Below the pieces are notes generated by a model. That model made no database searches. It was not told where the DNA came from and worked only from the letters and a program-made list of their open reading frames with translations. The translations under genes were made by a program, and so were the position numbers. This document shows, one piece after another, positions 58,646-64,000 of a stretch of 64,000 nucleotides of DNA (its first letter is position 1; every line of letters begins with the position of its first letter). Origin of the DNA: Stomorhina lunata (taxonomy: Eukaryota > Arthropoda > Insecta > Diptera > Rhiniidae); assembly GCA_933228675.1 (NCBI GenBank), contig OW121740.1, positions 126,059,630-126,123,629 of the forward strand, written 5' to 3'.

Positions 58646-59560
58646 ATTTAGGGAAAATGAGAAACATTTCGTAATGATCCCAAATAGTTATTTCAAAACG
58701 CGTAAAAAATGGTATATTTATTAAATTTTCTCTTTCTGGCAACATGTTGAAGAAAATCAACAGTTGCTGTAAATTTAAGAGAATTTCAAAAATTTCCTGT
58801 TTTCAAAAACCCAAAAAAAAATTGCTGGCAACATGTTGCACGATAATTTATAAAGATATGTTATATATACAATTTTGCCATAAATTTTGATTTTTAAAAT
58901 CTGTCCAAAAAATTTGGCAACATCTTACAGAACAAAAGCAACATTTTGGGGTAAACGAGAAACATGTTGCTAAAGGCATATAACTACTAATTTCCTAATT
59001 AATTTAGTAGGCATCTCAAATTGGTCTTATCTTCAGAAGCTGTAAAATATACTTTCTTCATCAAATTAAATCTTTAGAAAAATATATTGATGGCAACATG
59101 ATCCCTTAAACAATTTTAAAAATAACAAAAAATGTTGCTAGAGAAACACAAAATGTTGCTGAAAACTAAGAATGAAAAAATTAATTTAATTGTTGTTAAT
59201 AAATGTTCGGCAACATGCCCTCCGTCAATTGTTGATATTAAATGAAATTGTAAAAAGTTATTTAATGATTTTATCGTTTGTAATTCAATGGGACCTTAAT
59301 GCAAAATTTTATTAACAGAACCACAACATTGTTGCTCACTCATTGAGCTACATTGTTGCACAATTTTTTAATTAATAAAATCCTTATTTATGTCCGGCAT
59401 AACATTTTAAGAAAATATCAACTTTTTTCCTGCAAAATAAATAAATATTTCAACTTCCCTACAGGTAAGTTACCAGGTAGCCCAAAAATGAAATCTCATT
59501 TCCAGTACTTTTGTTCAGAAACCACATTTTTCTTATTTATTTCATTACAAATTTTTCTTT
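58646..59560. repeat. Palindrome domain P5 continuation, decayed
   Basis: Isolated copies GGCAACATGTTGAAG (about 58738), GGCAACATGTTGCACG (about 58827), AAACATGTTGCTAAAGG (about 58961) and AATGTTGCTAGAG (about 59132). A short CAATTGTTGATATTAAATG patch follows. The frame at 59353-59562 shows no recognisable motif. Confidence 0.65.
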
Positions 59561-60370
59561 AATTTCCCTTTAAGGAGCGGCTGACTATCACTTCGTTAAT
59601 ATTTGCTCTGCGTCTGTAAGACTTTAAATGGAGACGCCTAAACACCTTTACATTTATAGTTTTTTTTGCTTTAAAATCGTTTTATATTTTGCGCAAAAAC
59701 ATATTTTACTACTACCTATTCTTGTACATTTTTTTCTTGCAGTTTCTTTGTAATTGTTGCAATATTTTAACTGATTTTTTTTTTGTTCAAGCTGTTTTTT
59801 TTTCTCATGCCACATAATACATGTTATGGCCATTAATGTTGCGCAGACAAGTTGTTGCGACTATGTAAACGCTGGCTGCTGCTGTCTGCAACACATCGCA
59901 CTCCTTGTAGAGAGCTGGATTACTATAGTACCAAGATTTTGTTCAATATATGTATATTTTTTTGGGATTGCATGCGGCACGCTTGTAACTTTGTTTTTAT
60001 GCTATTTGTTGCAAACTGGTTGTTGGTATGTGTAGGAAAATTGTTGCAGCAGCCCAAGAGTTACATATGGGTTTTTGGTCTTGTAGACATGAGTTGTGAA
60101 GAATAAGTTTGCATCATCATTTACACGGCAACATCATAATCGTCGCCAGCATCATCGTCATTATCATTACATTAGTTTTTAATTCAGTTAACAACAGCCA
60201 ACAACATCAGGCATTCGCAATGAATGAAACAAAAAATAACATGTTGGTCATACAAGAAAATATTTTGTTTTTCCTTTGCAACATAAGGTAGAAAATTTTT
60301 TAGTAGAGATAAGTTCATACTAAGCTGATTTTATACTGTGGTTAAAGCCCAACAAGATTTCAAAAAGTTA
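59561..60370. other. Unique island, higher GC, candidate regulatory DNA
   Basis: Interrupts the P5 domain with ordinary-complexity sequence: AGGAGCGGCTGACTATCACT (59574), GCGCAGACAAGTTGTTGCGA (59842), AACGCTGGCTGCTGCTGTCT (59869) and GATTGCATGCGGCACGCTTG (59966). Overlapping plus-strand frames (59826-60106) give Cys- and Leu-rich peptides in two frames at once with no recognisable domain, so coding is unlikely. Possible conserved non-coding or enhancer-type DNA. Confidence 0.5.
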
Positions 60371-61765
60371 TTTTTTTGAAAGTTTTAAAATGTTTGGCAA
60401 CATGTTGCTTGAAAAGTTTAGCAACATGTTGCTTAAAATGTTTAGCAACATTTCCATTCTGTTGCTAAAAAAGTAAAATATCTCGCTGAAAACAAAAAAT
60501 CTTTAAAAATTTCAATATTTGAAAGTTTTAAGAAATGTTTGGCTACATGTTGCAACGAAATGTTTTAAAAATATATTAATATAATGTAAAGGTGAATTTA
60601 ATTTCAAATTTAAAACATTTTTCCAAACATTATGTTACGGGAAATTAGAAACATGATTCGAAAAAATGTTAGGCAACATGTTGCAAGAAAAAGTATTGCA
60701 TATACTTCATACACAATTTTAGGACGAAACCTTCAACAATATTTTAAACATTTTTCTAACGCAAGTGTATTAGGGAAGTGAGAAACATGTTGCAAGGGGA
60801 TGTGAGAAACGTGTTGCTAAAAAATGTTTGGCAACATGTTGCAATAAAATTGATTCAAAATACATCATATATAATTTCAGGATTAATTTTAAAAATATCT
60901 TAAAATATGTTGATGTGGATGTGATGTGGATGTGAGAAACATGTTGCTAAAAAATGTTTGGCAACATGTTGCAATAAAATGTAGTTAAAATACATCATAT
61001 ATAATTTCAGGATTAATTTTAGGAAGATCTTAAAACATAATGCTAAAAAATATTTGCCGACATGTTGCAAGGAAATGTCTTTAAAATACATTATATATAA
61101 TTTCATTATTAATTTTAGAAATATCTTAAAATTGTCTTTATTTTCAGAAGACATCAAAAATATTTCAAATATTTTTCTAAACAACAACACTCTTTTAAAC
61201 ATATTGCTCAGAAATGTTTAGCAACATGTGACTAGGAAATAAATTGAAAAACATCTATAATTTAAGAATCAACTTTATAAAGAGAAGATTTCAAAAAAAT
61301 TTTAAACATTTTCCAAACCAGGAAATTATATTAGGATAAGAAAGGAACATGTAGCTAAAAAATGTTAGGCAACATGTTGCAAGAAAATGTATTTAAAATA
61401 CATCATATATTATTTAAGAACAAATTTAAATTGTCTTTGTTTTCAGAAGCGCTCAAAAACATTACAAAAACTATTCCAACACAAGAAGATAAGGAAATTA
61501 AGAAACATATTGCTAGGGAAAGTGAGTAACATGTTGCTAAGAAATGTTTGGCAACATGTGGCAAGGAAATATATTGAAAATACATCATTTATAATTTTAG
61601 GGTAAATTTTAGAAAGAACTTAAAATTATCTTTATTTTTAGAAGCCTTTAAAAATATTGGCTAGAAGCCTTGAAAAGTATTTAAAACATTTTTCCATTCT
61701 GTTAGGGGAATTAAGAAACATGTTGCCAACTTCAATAACCTTAAAATAACTTTGTAAACATGTTG
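60371..61765. repeat. Palindrome domain P6 (TTTGGCAACATGTTGCAA)
   Basis: GGCAACATGTTGC repeats at 60399, 60420, 60672, 60832, 60961, 61056 (as GCCGACATGTTGC) and 61369, among others. The units from 60822 on share AAATACATCATATATAATTT and CAGGATTAATTTT, with steps of about 95-130 bp. AGAAACATGTTGCTAAAAAA is a frequent prefix. The minus-strand frames at 60900-61202 and 61403-61588 resemble each other only because the repeat is duplicated. Confidence 0.88.
60909..60937 (+). repeat. GATGTG microsatellite
   Basis: GATGTGGATGTGATGTGGAT and GTGA form a short imperfect GATGTG tract embedded between two palindrome copies. Confidence 0.8.
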
Positions 61766-62126
61766 CCGACATTAAGAGTTCATCGTGTGAGTGTGAACTT
61801 GGCATTTTCTAAATAACTAAAGTTTTAGCTTTGGTTTCGCTTGCGTTTTCGTTTTGGCGGGCAATAACCAGTGATTAAACATGTTGTCGGGGAAGTCTAT
61901 AAACATTTCTATGATGGTAATTTATTATGTTCATTATAAAGATAACTATGGAAAATTTTAAAGATATTATAGGTATGATTGATCATGCTCGACTTAAGCT
62001 TATCCTAAGAGAAAATATTAAACTGAGTATAAGGTTTTTAGACACTTAAATGGTGACTTTATGCCCAATATGAGTTTGTAGCCAAAATATACAAATTAAT
62101 GCAAAATATGATGTTTTCGCGAAATA
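61766..62126. other. Spacer, nothing specific seen
   Basis: A short normal patch, TTTCGCTTGCGTTTTCGTTTTGG, near 61836 (a TTTCG-like run of 5-6 bp). The remainder is AT-rich. Confidence 0.5.
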
Positions 62127-62336
62127 TGTATTTTCATGCAAAATATTTAATTTTATGCAAAATATGCAATTTTATGCAAAATATGCAATTTTATGCAAAA
62201 TTTGCAATTTTATGCAAAATATGCAATTTTATGCAAAATATGCAATTTTATGCAAAATATGCAATTTTATGCAAAATTTGCAATTTTATGCAAAATATGC
62301 AATTTTATGCAAAATATGGTATTTTAGGCATAAAAT
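62127..62336. repeat. 19 bp tandem array (TGCAATTTTATGCAAAATA)
   Basis: The unit TGCAATTTTATGCAAAATA starts at 62165, 62184, 62203, 62222, 62241, 62260, 62279 and 62298 with no indel. More diverged units extend the lattice to about 62127 on the left and 62336 on the right, about 11 units in all. ATGCAAAAT and its partner TGCATAAAAT face each other. Two units carry TTTGC instead of TATGC at the same place, evidence of a two-step amplification. The overlapping frames translate to repeated NMQFYAK-type peptide and are not genes. Confidence 0.95.
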
Positions 62337-63588
62337 GATATTTTATGTAAATCATGTTATTATATGCAAAATATGCAATTTTAGGCATATATACTATATT
62401 ATCTAAAAATGCATTTTAAGGCAAAATTTTCTAAATGATTTGGAATGAACCATGAGCTATGAATAAACTACTAAAGCTTACACTTATATGAGTGTAGGGT
62501 ATCGAAGAAAAGTGATCATTAAATACTTAACAAGTTAATGATCGTTGTGATATGATTTTGAAAAATTTTATAGTTTTCTTTCCTTTACAAACTTGAAAGT
62601 GAGTGAACTTATAAGTTATTAATTTTTATTAAATTATTTTCAGCAAATACAAGTATTTAATATGATTTTAAAAAGAAAGCAAAATTATATATAATTTAAA
62701 AGTTTATTTTATTTTCTTAATAATGAAAACAAAATAATAAAACACACCCATTTTTTTACAATTTATAACATTATTAAATTAATACATTTTAAGCAAAAGT
62801 ATAATATATAGAAAAAAAAATTAATTTAATCAATTACGTAGGTCTATAAAGAAATTGAACTGCAAATTATAATTGCTTTTTTCGTTATCGTGAATAAAAG
62901 TAATACAATTTTTTTTTTTAATGAAAGAAAAATTTTATAAATGAAAAATTTATTTTGCACTAGAGAAATTTATTTACGCCCTCTTCTCACTTTATCTAGT
63001 ATTTTTAAAAATTTTATTTTCTTTACACTTTCAGAGATTACATCATGATTATTTATCATTTTTTCATTTTTATATTTTCAAATAAATTGTTTGTATTTGA
63101 ATTTTTTTATTTTTATAATTATCTACAAATGATTTTTATTTAACATTATTGTTAAGGTTTTTTGTGATATATTTTCACAATTTATTGCAATTTCGTCAGA
63201 ATTTGTTTTATTTAATGTCTCTATATATGGCAGGTGGTTTTCTATAATAGGGTTTATGCAAATTTTTATTTAATTATATATTTAGATTTTTTTCCAGATT
63301 AAATTGATATTGCAATTTTTTAGAAATTGCAATCTTCCAAGCAAAAAAAAAATTTAGAATTAATTTGAAAAAATTATGGCTGATTTCATTTTCTTTGTAA
63401 ATTAAATAATGACATTGACAAGGATTTGTCAATATTTAACAGTTACAAAAAATTTTAAATCAAAAAAAATATTAACCCATTGGGAAACAGAAAAATTGGA
63501 AAGAATATTTTTTTAGTCAAACTAATTTTGAAACATTTTCTTTAATTTGAAACAAAATTCATTTGCTTAATTTTGCTAAAATATTTTA
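62337..63588. other. AT-rich spacer
   Basis: Nothing beyond A/T-rich DNA and a TTAACCCATTGGG word near 63473. No gene recognised. Confidence 0.5.
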
Positions 63589-63665
63589 AGCAAAATATGC
63601 TATTTGAAGCAAAATAAGCTATTTAAAGCAAAATATGCTATTTAACGCAAAATATGCTATAAGCA
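63589..63665. repeat. Second 19 bp array (AGCAAAATATGCTATTTAA)
   Basis: AGCAAAATATGCTATTTGA-type units start at 63589, 63608, 63627 and 63646, exactly 19 bp apart. The unit matches the 62127-62336 unit at about 16 of 19 positions when aligned on GCAAAATATGC, so the two arrays are probably the same family. AGCAAAATATGCT is itself a near-palindrome. Confidence 0.88.
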
Positions 63666-63699
63666 AAAAAATTAACCATCGTTATAAAAATTTGCCTAT

Positions 63700-64000
63700 A
63701 AATATTTTTTTACAAAAAATTTTCTATTGAAAAAAATTGTTCAAAGAAATTATTTCGTTACAAAAAATTTCTATGAAAACTTTTTCGTTACAAAAAACTT
63801 GCTCAAGATATTTTTTCGTTAAAAAAAATTTTCTATGTTTTTCGTTACAAAAAATTTTCTATAGAATTTTTTTCGTGACAAATAATTTTATAAAGAAATT
63901 TTTTCGTAAAAAAAATTGTCTAAAGAGATTTTTTAGTTACAAAAAATTTTTTATAGAAAGTTTTTTGTTACAAAAAAATGTCTGTAAAAATTTTTTCGTT
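63700..64000. repeat. TATAG-family array continuing past the window (TTTCGTTACAAAAAA linker)
   Basis: Degenerate units with TTTTTTCGTTACAAAAAATT and TTTCTATAGA or TTTCTATGAAA cores, spaced about 30 bp. The CGTTA linker resembles the linker of the 16-17.6 kb array (CGTTAGAAATA) rather than the CATTAAAAAA linker. The array is cut by the end of the window. Confidence 0.8.

Noticed and set aside
59826..60106. Cys-rich hydrophobic plus-strand frames resembling small membrane proteins
   Set aside because: Open in two frames over the same bases, with no signal or family pattern I can support. Better explained by TTG/TGC-rich island DNA.
62099..62406. Overlapping frames with NMQFYAKYAILCK-type repeats
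   Set aside because: Translation of the 19 bp array; the same DNA is open in more than one frame.

Overview
This 64 kb window is almost certainly non-coding DNA from a higher fly. It is extremely AT-rich. It has no operon-like packing and no long open frame, but it does have MITE-like inverted repeats, tRNA-like Pol III boxes and kilobases of degenerate short-period repeats. The repeat style (TTTTCTATAGAAAA units) and the scattered CAG/GTT-rich islands suggest a calyptrate dipteran such as a blow fly or muscid. That is an inference from texture, not a database match. No intact protein-coding gene is supported. Open frames up to about 110 codons occur, but nearly all run through low-complexity or tandem repeats. 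The only protein-like traces are a DDE transposase scrap near 24.8 kb, an unidentified coding-like fragment on the minus strand at 5.3-5.5 kb, and a very weak exon-like stretch near 3.1 kb. The window could be a long intron or an intergenic repeat desert.

The main organising principle is that different stretches are each dominated by one short palindromic word. (1) TTTTCTATAGAAAA, in 29-31 bp tandem units, fills 1-2080, 3170-5260, 6885-8395 and 16126-17598, and reappears in altered form at 63700-64000. (2) GCAACATGTTGC is dispersed and tandem from 25.9 to 40.7 kb and again from 54.3 to 61.8 kb. (3) AAAAGCTTTT dominates 42.2-53.6 kb, between the two halves of the GCAACATGTTGC territory. (4) A 19 bp unit built on GCAAAATATGC forms arrays at 62127-62336 and 63589-63665. 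Within these domains, units of roughly 100-450 bp have repeatedly been duplicated in tandem and have then diverged. Each sub-block keeps its own flanking variant of the palindrome.

Other layers: a 260-290 bp repeat carrying CTCCCCCTGCTCCGATCCT-type hairpins at 8.8-10.1 kb; a young 402 bp tandem repeat at 20.3-21.3 kb; a related family of about 300 bp at 23.1-24.8 kb; and four compact inverted-repeat elements at 10862-11099, 13006-13333, 18352-18585 and 52204-52325. The 18352 hairpin is nearly perfect and therefore young.

Unique, less AT-rich islands lie at about 2.1-3.2, 5.6-6.8, 19.35-20.29, 27.2-27.4, 29.9-30.4, 40.7-42.1, 52.6-53.1 and 59.6-60.3 kb. They have normal sequence complexity and are the places where enhancers, conserved non-coding elements or small exons would be sought. 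The remaining gaps are plain AT-rich DNA in which I see nothing specific.
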